NCBI GenBank assembly: GCA_902515355.1
Contig: CABXUA010000003.1
Span: 24,937 to 88,936, forward strand
Reading direction: 5' to 3'
Length of the DNA stretch: 64,000 bases
From: an uncultured Pelagibacteraceae bacterium
GTDB lineage: Bacteria; Pseudomonadota; Alphaproteobacteria; Pelagibacterales; Pelagibacteraceae
This document shows, piece after piece, positions 31,977 to 41,817 of this stretch; within the stretch, counting starts at the first letter, position 1; every line of letters begins with the position of its first letter. Under the pieces are notes generated by a model. It saw nothing but the letters and a program-made list of their open reading frames with translations. It searched no databases and was not told where the DNA came from. Both the position numbers and the translations under genes were made by a program.

Positions 31977-33272
31977 ATGAATAAAATATCTTTTAACAAT
32001 AATTTAATCAAAAAAATAAAAAATTTTTTTTTCCCTTTCTACAAGACCGAAGAAATCTCAAAAATTTTTGATATTCTTTACAAGAATCATTCTCAAGATG
32101 AAAAGATAGCAATGTTTGTAGGTGGTTGTGTTAGAAATTTTATTTTAGATGAAAAAATAGATGATATTGACATAGCAACAGTTTTTACTCCAACTGAAAT
32201 TAAAGAAAAATTTAAAAACACCGATATCAAGGTGATAGATACAGGAGTTGAACACGGTTCTGTAACGCTTATCTTAAATCAATCTAAATTTGAAATTACA
32301 ACGTTGAGAAAAGATATCAAAACAGACGGTAGACATGCAGAGATTTCTTTTACGGATAACTGGAAAGATGACTCCGAGAGAAGAGATTTTACAATTAACG
32401 CAATTTACTTAGATAGAAAAGGAAACTTTTTTGACCCTCAATTGGGAGTAGAAGATTTAAAAAACAACACTGTAAAATTTATCGGTGATCCAAGTAAAAG
32501 AATAGAGGAGGATTATTTAAGAATAATAAGATTTATAAGATTCGCATTAAAGTATAGCCATAAAAATTTTGAACCTTCTACTATTCAGGCACTCAAATTG
32601 AATTTGATCGGAATAAAGAACATTTCCAAAGAGAGAATTCTCCAAGAACTTATAAAAATTATATCTCTTAAAAATTTTAGAGATATTCTTAATAAAAAAG
32701 AATTAAAAGACATTTTTTCTCAAATTTTTCCAGAATTTAAAAATCTAATTCGTTTAAATAAAGTAACTTTTTTACCGAAAGAAGAATTTGAAAAATTAAA
32801 TACCAATATGCTTTTAGCTTTAATGCTTATAGATGAAAAAAATAATCATGAATATTTTTGCCACAAGTATAAAGTTTCAAATCAAATTCAAGACTATCTA
32901 GATAATTTACACAAAAATCTTAAAGAATATAAAATATCAAAAAATTATTTTAAAAAAGATCTGAAAAAAAATATTTATTTTATAGGTAAAAATGAGATTA
33001 AAGATCTAGCAATTCTGATTTTTTTTATAAACAAAAATCTAAATTATAGAGATTTAAAAAAATTGATAGATGATATAGAAAAGACAACTATTCCAAAATT
33101 TCCCTATGATGGTAAGTTTTTAATAGACAAAGGTTTTTCGGAAGGAAAAAAAATTGGTTTGATTTTGAAAAAACTAGAAAAAAATTGGGTAGAAAATAAT
33201 TATAAATTGACCGAAAAAGATATTTCTTCAATTATTGAAAAAGAGAGTAAATCAAATGTATTCAACGCTTAA
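31977..33272 (+). CDS. cca: CCA tRNA nucleotidyltransferase / poly(A) polymerase family
   Basis: MFVGGCVRNFILDEKIDDIDIAT, RRDFTINAIYLDRKGNFFDPQLGVEDL, RIEEDYLRIIRFIRFALKYS. ORF-track start at 31923 lies inside the tRNA; ATG at 31977 preferred. Confidence 0.94.
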   Translation: MNKISFNNNLIKKIKNFFFPFYKTEEISKIFDILYKNHSQDEKIAMFVGGCVRNFILDEKIDDIDIATVFTPTEIKEKFKNTDIKVIDTGVEHGSVTLILNQSKFEITTLRKDIKTDGRHAEISFTDNWKDDSERRDFTINAIYLDRKGNFFDPQLGVEDLKNNTVKFIGDPSKRIEEDYLRIIRFIRFALKYSHKNFEPSTIQALKLNLIGIKNISKERILQELIKIISLKNFRDILNKKELKDIFSQIFPEFKNLIRLNKVTFLPKEEFEKLNTNMLLALMLIDEKNNHEYFCHKYKVSNQIQDYLDNLHKNLKEYKISKNYFKKDLKKNIYFIGKNEIKDLAILIFFINKNLNYRDLKKLIDDIEKTTIPKFPYDGKFLIDKGFSEGKKIGLILKKLEKNWVENNYKLTEKDISSIIEKESKSNVFNA

Positions 33273-33728
33273 AATTTCAAAGTTTCTTTCACCAGAGGGA
33301 GTTTTTACTGAAACCAAATCCTCAATTTTTTTTCCTATCAAGGCTTTACCTATTGGTGATTGAAAATAAATAAGATTTTTTGAAGCATCAGCTTCATCTT
33401 GACCAACAATTTTATATTTAATTTTCTGATCAGTTTCTAAATCTTTCAGATTTACTGTTGACCCAAAAACAACATTTCCATTATTTTCTATTTTAGTAAC
33501 ATCTATAACATTAGCTCTAGCAATAATATCGTTGATCGCTATAACTCTACTTTCCATTTGTGCTTGCTGTTCTTTGGCTGCATGATATTCAGCATTTTCT
33601 TTGAGATCACCATGAGACCTTGCCTCAGCTATCGCAGAAACTATTTTAGGTCTTTTAATATTTTTTAATTCTTCTAATTCTGCTTTTAGTTTTTTTAATC
33701 CTGAAATAGTTATAGGTTCTTTTTCCAT
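33252..33728 (-). CDS. greA: Transcription elongation factor GreA
   Basis: MEKEPITISGLKKLKAELEELKNIKRPKIVSAIAEARSHGDLKENAEYHAAKEQQ; ORF track over-extends to 33788 into hemF. Confidence 0.95.
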   Translation of the reverse strand: MEKEPITISGLKKLKAELEELKNIKRPKIVSAIAEARSHGDLKENAEYHAAKEQQAQMESRVIAINDIIARANVIDVTKIENNGNVVFGSTVNLKDLETDQKIKYKIVGQDEADASKNLIYFQSPIGKALIGKKIEDLVSVKTPSGERNFEILSVEYI

Positions 33729-33729
33729 A

Positions 33730-34539
33730 TTATTTCCATTTTGGCGAAGGAGGTAAGGATACCAATATAGCATTTGGATTTCCTCCACTATTTAAACCAA
33801 ATTTTGTACCTCGGTCGTAAAGTAAATTAAACTCTACATACCTTCCTCTTTTATAAGCTTGGATTTTTTTTTGTTTTTTTGACCATTTTGAAAACATTTT
33901 TTTACTTATTACCTCATGAATAATTTCATTAAACACATATCCCGCATGTTTAACAAATAAAAAATCTTTTTCCCAATTGTTCATTTTATAATCAAAGAAT
34001 ATACCACCGATTCCGCGTGGTTCATTTCTATGCGGTAAAAAAAAATATTCATCACACCATTTTTTATATTTAGTGTAATACTCTTTATTATGAAGATCAC
34101 ACATTTTTTTTAATTTTTCATGGAAAAAATTTTTCTCTTTTTCGTCTTTTAAACACGGAGTTAAATCTATGCCACCTCCAAACCAGTTTTTTTTGGTGCA
34201 AATAAATCTTGTATTAAAATGAATAGCAGGGACTTTAGGATTTTTTGGATGAAGAATAACAGATACTCCTGAAGACCAAAAATTCCTATTATTATTTGAT
34301 CCTGGTATTTTCTTAGAAAATTTTTTTGGAAATTTTCCTACTACATTAGAAAAAGCTACACCACCTTTTTCTATAACTCTACCTTTTATCACTCTGTACT
34401 CTCCAAATTTCCACTTATTGATTTTAAATTTTTCATTTGAGCCAAAATCTTTTTCTAATTGCTCAATATTTTTGCATACTATATTTTGTAAATTAATAAA
34501 CCACTTTTTAACAATTTCTTGTTTTTTTTTAATTTTCAT
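33730..34539 (-). CDS. hemF: Coproporphyrinogen III oxidase, aerobic
   Basis: VSVILHPKNPKVPAIHFNTRFI, WFGGGIDLTPCL, RGIGGIFFDY, RYVEFNLLYDRGTKFGLNSGGNPNAILVSLPP. Confidence 0.96.
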   Translation of the reverse strand: MKIKKKQEIVKKWFINLQNIVCKNIEQLEKDFGSNEKFKINKWKFGEYRVIKGRVIEKGGVAFSNVVGKFPKKFSKKIPGSNNNRNFWSSGVSVILHPKNPKVPAIHFNTRFICTKKNWFGGGIDLTPCLKDEKEKNFFHEKLKKMCDLHNKEYYTKYKKWCDEYFFLPHRNEPRGIGGIFFDYKMNNWEKDFLFVKHAGYVFNEIIHEVISKKMFSKWSKKQKKIQAYKRGRYVEFNLLYDRGTKFGLNSGGNPNAILVSLPPSPKWK

Positions 34540-34542
34540 AAT

Positions 34543-34992
34543 TTATAAATAATTATTTTGTCTTAATGCCTCCGAAGAAGCAATCGCTACTGCCATAGCT
34601 ATATTCAAAGATCTAGCCTTGCCAGACATTTTAATTTTAATTTTATTTTTAATTTTCAGTTGAATTTCTTCAGGAACTCCAGAACTCTCTCTTCCAAAAA
34701 GTAAAATATCTTTTTTTTTAAATTTAAAGCTATGATAAAATTTTTTTGCTTTAGTTGTCATTAATATTATTCTTGATTTTATATTTTCTTTTTCAAAGGT
34801 TCTGAAATCTTTATATCTTAGAATTTTAGCAATCCGTAAATAATCCATTGCGACTCTTTTAAATCTTGGATCATCTAGGTTGAATCCACATGGTTCAATT
34901 ATGTGTATTTTAAGATCTAAGCATGCCGCCAATCTAACAATTGCAGCTGTATTTTGAGGTATATCTGGTTTATAAAGAGCTATATTAATCAT
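34543..34992 (-). CDS. trmL: tRNA (cytidine/uridine-34 2'-O)-methyltransferase, SPOUT family
   Basis: IALYKPDIPQNTAAIVRLAACL, LLFGRESSGVP, KARSLNIAMAVAIA. Confidence 0.92.
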   Translation of the reverse strand: MINIALYKPDIPQNTAAIVRLAACLDLKIHIIEPCGFNLDDPRFKRVAMDYLRIAKILRYKDFRTFEKENIKSRIILMTTKAKKFYHSFKFKKKDILLFGRESSGVPEEIQLKIKNKIKIKMSGKARSLNIAMAVAIASSEALRQNNYL

Positions 34993-35075
34993 TTTATTAA
35001 TTTTATGTGTCTTTCTGACCCTTGTAAATTTGAGAATTTAGTTTTATTTAATCATTAACATAGTAAATATCTTAT

Positions 35076-35591
35076 ATGGATAAATTAGAAAAAAAAACAA
35101 ATAGAAGAGATTTTCTCTTTACAGCCAGTTATACGGTAGGAGCAGTAGGTATAGGTGCTGTTATATGGCCATTTGTAGATCAAATGAATCCTGACAGGTC
35201 AGTTAAGGCTTTGGCAACTACTGAGGTTGACATTAGTCAAATAGAACCTGGAAAATCAATTACAGTTTTATGGAGAGGCAAACCAGTATTTATTAAAAGA
35301 AGAACCGAGTCGGAAATCTTAGAAGCGCAAAAAGTTAATCTAAATGAATTACCACATCCAGAAAAAGATGAAGAAAGAGTAAAAAAGTCAGAATGGCTAG
35401 TTATGCTAGGAGTTTGTACTCATCTTGGGTGTGTACCTTTAGCAGATAAAGGTGAATATAAAGGTTGGTTTTGTCCCTGTCATGGATCTCACTATGACAC
35501 TTCCGGAAGAATTAGAAAGGGTCCTGCTCCAACAAACATGGAAATACCAAAATATGAATTCGTTAACAATAACACAATCAAGATAGGATAA
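35076..35591 (+). CDS. petA: Ubiquinol-cytochrome c reductase iron-sulfur subunit (Rieske)
   Basis: TAT-like NRRDFLF signal, CTHLGC and CPCHGSHYD Rieske motifs. Confidence 0.97.
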   Translation: MDKLEKKTNRRDFLFTASYTVGAVGIGAVIWPFVDQMNPDRSVKALATTEVDISQIEPGKSITVLWRGKPVFIKRRTESEILEAQKVNLNELPHPEKDEERVKKSEWLVMLGVCTHLGCVPLADKGEYKGWFCPCHGSHYDTSGRIRKGPAPTNMEIPKYEFVNNNTIKIG

Positions 35592-35598
35592 TTTACTT

Positions 35599-36864
35599 AT
35601 GAGCGATACACCATATGTACCTTCATCAAAATTTGGAAAGTGGTTTAATGATCGACTACCATTATTAACTCTTAGTGCGCATCTTCAAGATTATCCTACG
35701 CCAAAAAATTTAAACTACTGGTGGACTTTTGGAGGAATTCTAACTTTTTGTCTGGTTACACAAATAGTAACTGGTCTCGTTTTAGCCATGCATTACGTTG
35801 CTCACGCGGATCTAGCATTTGACAGCATAGAACACATAATGAGAGACGTTAATTATGGTTGGCTTTTAAGATACATTCACTCTAATGGTGCATCGATGTT
35901 TTTTCTTGCAGTTTATATTCATATTTTCAGAGCTTTATTCTACGGCTCTTACAAATCACCGAGAGAGGTTATTTGGATAATAGGTATGTTAATATACATA
36001 TTAATGATGGCTACAGCGTTTATGGGTTATGTTTTACCTTGGGGTCAAATGAGCTTTTGGGGAGCAACGGTTATAACTAATTTATTTAGCGCAATTCCAT
36101 TTGTAGGCGAGGGTATAACAACTTGGCTGTGGGGAGGATATTCTGTTGACAATCCCACTTTAACTAGATTTTTTAGTCTACACTATCTGTTTCCATTTAT
36201 AATTTTAGGCTTGGTAATTTTGCATATTTGGGCCTTGCACGTACCAGGAAACAATAATCCTATCGGAATAGATATTAAAAAACCTTCAAAAGATACAGTT
36301 CCTTTTCACCCGTATATAACAATTAAAGATTTATTCGCTTTATTAATATTCATAATTATTTTTTCGGGATTTATTTTTTTCTCTCCAAATGTTATGGGGC
36401 ACCCAGACAACTATATTCAAGCTAATCCTTTAATAACGCCAACTCATATTGTGCCAGAGTGGTATCTTTTACCTTTTTATGCAATTTTAAGATCAGTACC
36501 AGATAAACTTGGAGGAGTTATCCTATTATTTGCCTCAATTTTTATTTTGTTAGCTTTACCTTGGTTAGATAAAAGCAAAGTTAGGTCAGCAGTGTTTAGA
36601 CCTATTTACAGAATTTTCTTTTGGGTATTAATAATAGATGTTTTAGCATTAGGATATGTTGGAGCAATGCCTGCGGAGGGCTTGTATTTATTAATTGCTA
36701 GAGTTGGTACAGCATATTATTTCTTGCATTTTTTAGTAATCCTACCATTTTTAAGTAGGGTAGAAAAAACTGACCCGCTACCACTTAGCATTTCAGAACC
36801 TGTTTTTGGAGGTATGCCTAAGCCTGCGATGATGAAAAGTGATAAAAAAAACAAAAATGAGTAA
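35599..36864 (+). CDS. petB: Cytochrome b of bc1 complex
   Basis: [85 protein letters not shown]. Confidence 0.97.
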   Translation: MSDTPYVPSSKFGKWFNDRLPLLTLSAHLQDYPTPKNLNYWWTFGGILTFCLVTQIVTGLVLAMHYVAHADLAFDSIEHIMRDVNYGWLLRYIHSNGASMFFLAVYIHIFRALFYGSYKSPREVIWIIGMLIYILMMATAFMGYVLPWGQMSFWGATVITNLFSAIPFVGEGITTWLWGGYSVDNPTLTRFFSLHYLFPFIILGLVILHIWALHVPGNNNPIGIDIKKPSKDTVPFHPYITIKDLFALLIFIIIFSGFIFFSPNVMGHPDNYIQANPLITPTHIVPEWYLLPFYAILRSVPDKLGGVILLFASIFILLALPWLDKSKVRSAVFRPIYRIFFWVLIIDVLALGYVGAMPAEGLYLLIARVGTAYYFLHFLVILPFLSRVEKTDPLPLSISEPVFGGMPKPAMMKSDKKNKNE

Positions 36865-37636
36865 AATAAATTTAAGATTTTTTTTAACCTTATTATTTTT
36901 TTTTTCTATTACCTCTTCAAATGCTGCAGAAAAAGTAAAATTATTGAGCCCAGATTGGTCTTTTAAAGGAATCACAGGAAAGTTTGATAGAGCATCACTT
37001 CAAAGAGGCTACCAAGTTTATAATGAAGTATGTGCCTCATGTCATTCAATGAGGCTATTAAGCTATAGAAACCTCGGAGAAAAAGGTGGACCTGAATTTA
37101 CTGAGGATGAGGTTAAAAATATAGCAGCAAGTTTTGAAGTCACAGATGGTCCTGACAGCCAAGGTGAAATGTTTACTCGACCGGGAAGACCGTCAGATAG
37201 ATTTGTTTCAATATATCCTAATGTAGAAGCAGCTGCAGCTGCAAATGGAGGAGCTTACCCTCCAGATATGTCGGTTTTAGTTAAATCTAGAAAAGGAGGT
37301 GCAGATTATATCTATTCTGTTCTTATGGGCTACGAGGATCCTCCAGCAAATATAAAATTAGATGAAGGTGTTTATTATAACAAATATATGGAAGGTAAAA
37401 AAATTAAAATGTCCCAACCTCTTATGGAAGGCATTGTTACATATTCTGATGGCACAAATGCCACTGAAGAACAAATGGCAAAAGATGTAACAGCTTTTCT
37501 AACATGGGCGGCTGAACCTCATCTTGAGGCAAGACATAAAATGGGATTTAAAGTTATTATATTTTTAATTATTCTTACTGTCTTAGTTTATTTAAGCATG
37601 AAAAGAATTTGGTCAAGGGTTGACACGGAAGTATAA
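36857..37636 (+). CDS. petC: Cytochrome c1 of bc1 complex
   Basis: [15 protein letters not shown] haem motif, [32 protein letters not shown]-terminal TM; ATG 36857 preferred over GTG 36839. Confidence 0.95.
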   Translation: MSKINLRFFLTLLFFFSITSSNAAEKVKLLSPDWSFKGITGKFDRASLQRGYQVYNEVCASCHSMRLLSYRNLGEKGGPEFTEDEVKNIAASFEVTDGPDSQGEMFTRPGRPSDRFVSIYPNVEAAAAANGGAYPPDMSVLVKSRKGGADYIYSVLMGYEDPPANIKLDEGVYYNKYMEGKKIKMSQPLMEGIVTYSDGTNATEEQMAKDVTAFLTWAAEPHLEARHKMGFKVIIFLIILTVLVYLSMKRIWSRVDTEV

Positions 37637-38683
37637 AACATCTCCATCTTTTACTAAATAGTCTTTGCCTTCAATTCTTAGCTTACCTTTTTCTTTACAT
37701 TTTTCTGCACTCCCAAATTTTATAAAATCTTCACAAGTAACTGTCTCAGCCCTTATAAAATTTTTTTCAAAATCGGTATGTATTACGCTTGCGGCTTTAG
37801 GTGCTGGAGTATTTCTTTTTACTGTCCAGGCTCTACTCTCTTCAGGACCAGATGTAAAAAAAGTATTTAAACCTAAAAGATCATAACCTTCTTTAATAAG
37901 TAGATTTAAACCTGTTTTATTTAAACCAATTTCTCTCATAAAAGATTCTCTTTCGTTTTTATCTAAGCCCATAATTTGATCCTCAATATCAGCACAAATA
38001 GTAACTATTTTTTCATTAGTATACTTGCTTTTAATACTTTGAGTGAAAGAATTACCTTTTGCCAAATTTTTATCATCGATGTTACAGACAATAATCTTGG
38101 GCTTTATGCTTAATAATCCTATAGAAGATAAAAACTTATTTTCTTTTTCATCTTTTATTTGAATATCATTTTCCTGATTTAATTGTGATAGTTTTTCTTC
38201 TAGAGTTTTAATTTCTTTTTCACTTAATAATTTCTTTTTACTTTTTTCTAATTTTTTTTGAATTACATCAATATCTGAGAGAATAATTTCTGTTTGAATA
38301 GTTTCTAAATCCTCAATTGGATTAATTTTAGAATTTACATGAGTTATTTTATCTGACTCAAAACATCTCACTAAGTGTATTATCGCATCTACCTCTCTTA
38401 TGTGAGATAGAAATTTGTTACCTAGACCCTCACCTTTAGAAGCCCCTTTAACTAACCCAGCGATATCAACAAAAGTAATATTAGTGTAGATTTTTTTTTT
38501 TGATTTTGAAAGTTTTGCTAATTTATCTAATCTATCATCAACGACGTCTACTATGCCTATATTTGGATCTATTGTGCAAAATGGAAAATTTGCAGCTTCA
38601 GCATTTTTTGATGCAGTTAAAGCGTTAAACAATGTAGATTTACCCACATTAGGCAAACCTACTATACCGCACTTAAATCCCAT
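37613..38683 (-). CDS. ychF: Redox-regulated/ribosome-associated GTPase YchF (Obg family)
   Basis: MGFKCGIVGLPNVGKSTLFNALTASKNAEAANFPFCTIDPN, DIAGLVKGASKGEGLGNKFL, C-terminal TGS. Confidence 0.97.
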   Translation of the reverse strand: MGFKCGIVGLPNVGKSTLFNALTASKNAEAANFPFCTIDPNIGIVDVVDDRLDKLAKLSKSKKKIYTNITFVDIAGLVKGASKGEGLGNKFLSHIREVDAIIHLVRCFESDKITHVNSKINPIEDLETIQTEIILSDIDVIQKKLEKSKKKLLSEKEIKTLEEKLSQLNQENDIQIKDEKENKFLSSIGLLSIKPKIIVCNIDDKNLAKGNSFTQSIKSKYTNEKIVTICADIEDQIMGLDKNERESFMREIGLNKTGLNLLIKEGYDLLGLNTFFTSGPEESRAWTVKRNTPAPKAASVIHTDFEKNFIRAETVTCEDFIKFGSAEKCKEKGKLRIEGKDYLVKDGDVLYFRVNP

Positions 38684-39245
38684 TAAGATTTTGATTAACT
38701 TTACTTGAAAATAAATCTATTTTTTTTTCGATCAGAGTTGGAATTGATTTAATAATATTATCTGTTATTTCTTTTATTCTCTCTTCTTCATCATCCTTAA
38801 AGTCTTCAAGAACATGATTATTAACACGTTTTTTCTCCTTAGGATGACCAATTCCTATCCTTACCCTAGAATAATCTTTACCAATAAATTTATCTATAGA
38901 CTCAATTCCATTATGTCCGGCACTACTACCACCAAATTTCGCTTTTATCTTTCCAAAATCAATATCCATATCATCGTGAAAAACTATAACGTCCTTTGAA
39001 TCTATTTTAAAATAATCTATTAACTCTTTAATCGCTGTGCCTGAATTATTCATGAAGGTAAGAGGTTTAATTGCGTAAACTTTCTGTTCTTGAATATTGC
39101 CTGTGGTCAGAAGCCCTTTAAATTTAGGTTTTTGTTTTGATAGTTTAAAGTGCTGATTAATTGCATCAATAATTCTAAAACCAATATTATGTCGGTTGTT
39201 AGTACTGTTAGTTCCTGGATTTCCTAATCCTACTAGTAAAAGCAT
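38673..39245 (-). CDS. pth: Peptidyl-tRNA hydrolase
   Basis: LVGLGNPGTNSTNNRHNIGF, KPLTFMNNSG, HDDMDIDFGKIKAKFGGSSAGHNGIESI. Confidence 0.96.
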   Translation of the reverse strand: MLLLVGLGNPGTNSTNNRHNIGFRIIDAINQHFKLSKQKPKFKGLLTTGNIQEQKVYAIKPLTFMNNSGTAIKELIDYFKIDSKDVIVFHDDMDIDFGKIKAKFGGSSAGHNGIESIDKFIGKDYSRVRIGIGHPKEKKRVNNHVLEDFKDDEEERIKEITDNIIKSIPTLIEKKIDLFSSKVNQNLNGI

Positions 39246-39251
39246 ATATAT

Positions 39252-40022
39252 TTATTTTTTTTCAGGAGGTTTTTTTTCCGGAGAAGATTTTTTATCTCCA
39301 GCCTGTTTTTTATCACCAGTTTGATCTTTACCTTTTTCCTCTTTTTTAGGAGCTTCTCCTTCTTTAGCAGTTGTTGCTTCACTTCCTTCACCAGTAGCTG
39401 GAGCTGCTTCACCTTCAGCGCCTTCAGCAGGCACTTCTTCGGCTGGTTTTTCTGGTTCTTTAACAATGGTAGGTGCAGCGACAGTTGCAATAACAAAATC
39501 TCTATCTGCTATAGTGGGCGTTACATTTTCAGGTAATTTTACAGAAGAAATTTTAATGCTAGTTCCTATGTCTGTCCCAGTCAAGTCAATCAATATATCA
39601 TCTGGAATTTTATCAGCAGGACACTTAAGTTCAACTTTCCTTCTGACTATGTTAAGTACTCCGCCTCTTTTGAGACCAGGTGACTCATCGTGATTTTTAA
39701 ATTTTACAGGTATCTCAATAACAATTTTTGATCCTGAAACAATTCTCATAAAATCTATATGTATAGGTTCATCTGAAACAACGTGATACGCAACTTCTCT
39801 TGCTAAAACTTTTTGTTTCTTCCCGTCAATGTCTAATTCTAAGACAGTAGAAAGAAAAGAATCTGAATTCAAAATATTATTTATTGTTTTTTTCTCTATA
39901 GAAATTTTAGTATTTGGATCTTTTCCGCCGTATAAAATAGCTGGAATGAATCCTTTATTTCTTAACTTATTAATTTCACCAGCCGTGGTACTATCTCTTT
40001 TTATAGCTTTTACATTATTCAT
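39252..40022 (-). CDS. rplY: Ribosomal protein bL25 (CTC/TL5 type) with low-complexity C-terminal tail
   Basis: RNKGFIPAILYGGK, VLAREVAYHVVSDEPIHIDFMRI, C-terminal AEEVPAEGAEGEAAPATGEGSEAT...GDKKQAGDKKSSPEKKPPEKK. Confidence 0.93.
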   Translation of the reverse strand: MNNVKAIKRDSTTAGEINKLRNKGFIPAILYGGKDPNTKISIEKKTINNILNSDSFLSTVLELDIDGKKQKVLAREVAYHVVSDEPIHIDFMRIVSGSKIVIEIPVKFKNHDESPGLKRGGVLNIVRRKVELKCPADKIPDDILIDLTGTDIGTSIKISSVKLPENVTPTIADRDFVIATVAAPTIVKEPEKPAEEVPAEGAEGEAAPATGEGSEATTAKEGEAPKKEEKGKDQTGDKKQAGDKKSSPEKKPPEKK

Positions 40023-40072
40023 GTTATTATTTGGATGAGCTATTTAACTCAACTTTTGCAATAAAACAAGCA

Positions 40073-41005
40073 TTAATTGAATAAATCTGAGACGGATGTA
40101 GAGTTTGAAATTCTTTTAATTGCCTCTGCCATTAGCGATGAAATAGATAAAACTTGTATTTTCTTGTTATTTTTTATCTTGTGTGAATTGTCTATTGAGT
40201 CTGTAATTATTAATTTCTCTACTTTTGATTTTTTTATCTTTTCAGCTGCATCTTTACTTAAAACTGCATGAGTAATAAAAACATGAACCTCAGTTGCTCC
40301 GTTTCTTTTTAAAGCATCTGCTGCATTAACGATCGTTCCACCACTATCAATAATATCATCTACGATAAGACATGTTTTACCTTTTACATTACCAATTATA
40401 TTCATTACCTGTGACTTTCCTGGTTTAGGTCTTCTTTTGTCGATAATTGCTAAATCTGATTTTAACCTTGTTGCTAAACCCCTAGTTCTTTGTACTCCCC
40501 CTACATCAGGCGAAACACAAATTAATTTTTTATTTTTAAATTTTTTCTTTATGTACCTCGCAAAAAGTGGTGTTGTAAACAAGTTATCAACCGGGATATC
40601 AAAAAAGCCTTGGATTTGTCCAGCGTGCAAATCAACAGTGACAACTCTATTGGCGCCGGCGTTTGAAATTAGATTAGAAACAACTTTTGCAGATATAGAA
40701 GTTCTTGGAGCAACTTTCCTGTCTTGTCTAGCGTATCCAAAGTAAGGAATTACAGCAGTTATATTTTTTGCAGAAGATCTTCTAAGTGCATCTATACTTA
40801 AAAGCAGTTCCATCAAATTATCGTTAGCTGGAGTTGATGTTGACTGAATAACAAAAACACTATTTCCTCTAATGTTTTCGTTTATTTCAACATAAATTTC
40901 TCCATCAGGAAATCTCTTTATATTGGTATTAACTAATTTAAGTTTTAATTGCTTACAGATATCCTTACTAAGCTTTGGGTTGCTTGTTCCAGATAAAATC
41001 TTCAT
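40073..41005 (-). CDS. prs: Ribose-phosphate pyrophosphokinase
   Basis: IRGNSVFVIQSTSTPANDNLMELLLSIDALRRSSA, YFGYARQDRK, CLIVDDIIDSGGTIVNAADAL. Confidence 0.97.
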   Translation of the reverse strand: MKILSGTSNPKLSKDICKQLKLKLVNTNIKRFPDGEIYVEINENIRGNSVFVIQSTSTPANDNLMELLLSIDALRRSSAKNITAVIPYFGYARQDRKVAPRTSISAKVVSNLISNAGANRVVTVDLHAGQIQGFFDIPVDNLFTTPLFARYIKKKFKNKKLICVSPDVGGVQRTRGLATRLKSDLAIIDKRRPKPGKSQVMNIIGNVKGKTCLIVDDIIDSGGTIVNAADALKRNGATEVHVFITHAVLSKDAAEKIKKSKVEKLIITDSIDNSHKIKNNKKIQVLSISSLMAEAIKRISNSTSVSDLFN

Positions 41006-41052
41006 CAGAGTATGCTTACTTATACATTTATTTTTTTAAGTTTTCAAATAAA

Positions 41053-41817
41053 TTAACTTTTTATAAGGCTTATTGATGAAATACATCTACCGTAATCAAG
41101 CTCACCTAATTTTTGAGACCTTCTGTAACTAAAAAAATTATCAGATTCTTCAAAAGTATCTAAATCTATACCATCGATTTCTAGCACACCATTTTCAGAA
41201 AGAATACTAATTACGAAGCCCCTTAAATCGAAAAAAAATTTGTCATTTTTTGTTTTAGCAAAAAATTTATTGTTAAAATCAGACTTACTTACAAAAGTTT
41301 GGTAAAATTCCTCTCCAACCTCATAACTTTCCTTTCCTATACAAGGTCCAACCGAAGCAATAATTTGATTATCTTTTTTTAGTTCTTTAAATTTTTTTAT
41401 TGTGTTTTCTATGACTCCAGAAAGTGCTCCTTTCCAACCTGCATGTATGCATCCAATTATATTATTTTTTTTGTCATATAATATTATTGGAACGCAGTCG
41501 GCAGTTAATACTGCTAGGGCAATCCCTTTTAAATCAGTGACCAAAGCATCAGTTACTAACTTTTCATTTTTTTTATTTTTTTCATCCACTACAATTACTT
41601 TATTGCTATGAGTTTGGTGCATTAAAATTAGATCACTTTTTTCTACGCCCATTTTTTTAGATACTAAAAACAAATTTTTTTTAACATTTTCTTTTTTATC
41701 ATTTGATCCTATTCCGCAGTTAAGACTTTTATATATACCTTCTGAAACACCGTTCTTCTTCGAAAAAAAACAATGACTTAGATTACGAAATTGGCTTAAT
41801 TTCTTTGAGTAAAACAT
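41053..41817 (-). CDS. pgeF: Peptidoglycan editing factor PgeF / YfiH (laccase-domain) family
   Basis: MHQTHSNKVIVVD, DALVTDLKGIALAVLTADCVPIILYD, GCIHAGWKGALSGVIENTI. Confidence 0.92.
   Translation of the reverse strand: MFYSKKLSQFRNLSHCFFSKKNGVSEGIYKSLNCGIGSNDKKENVKKNLFLVSKKMGVEKSDLILMHQTHSNKVIVVDEKNKKNEKLVTDALVTDLKGIALAVLTADCVPIILYDKKNNIIGCIHAGWKGALSGVIENTIKKFKELKKDNQIIASVGPCIGKESYEVGEEFYQTFVSKSDFNNKFFAKTKNDKFFFDLRGFVISILSENGVLEIDGIDLDTFEESDNFFSYRRSQKLGELDYGRCISSISLIKS

Noticed and set aside
33729-33788. N-terminal extension of the greA ORF
   Set aside because: Overlaps the hemF 3' end; MEKEPIT at 33728 matches the normal GreA N-terminus
39233-39496. 87-aa Leu/Lys-rich minus ORF and plus-strand 39321-39536 ORF
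   Set aside because: Alternate frames of the bL25 low-complexity tail
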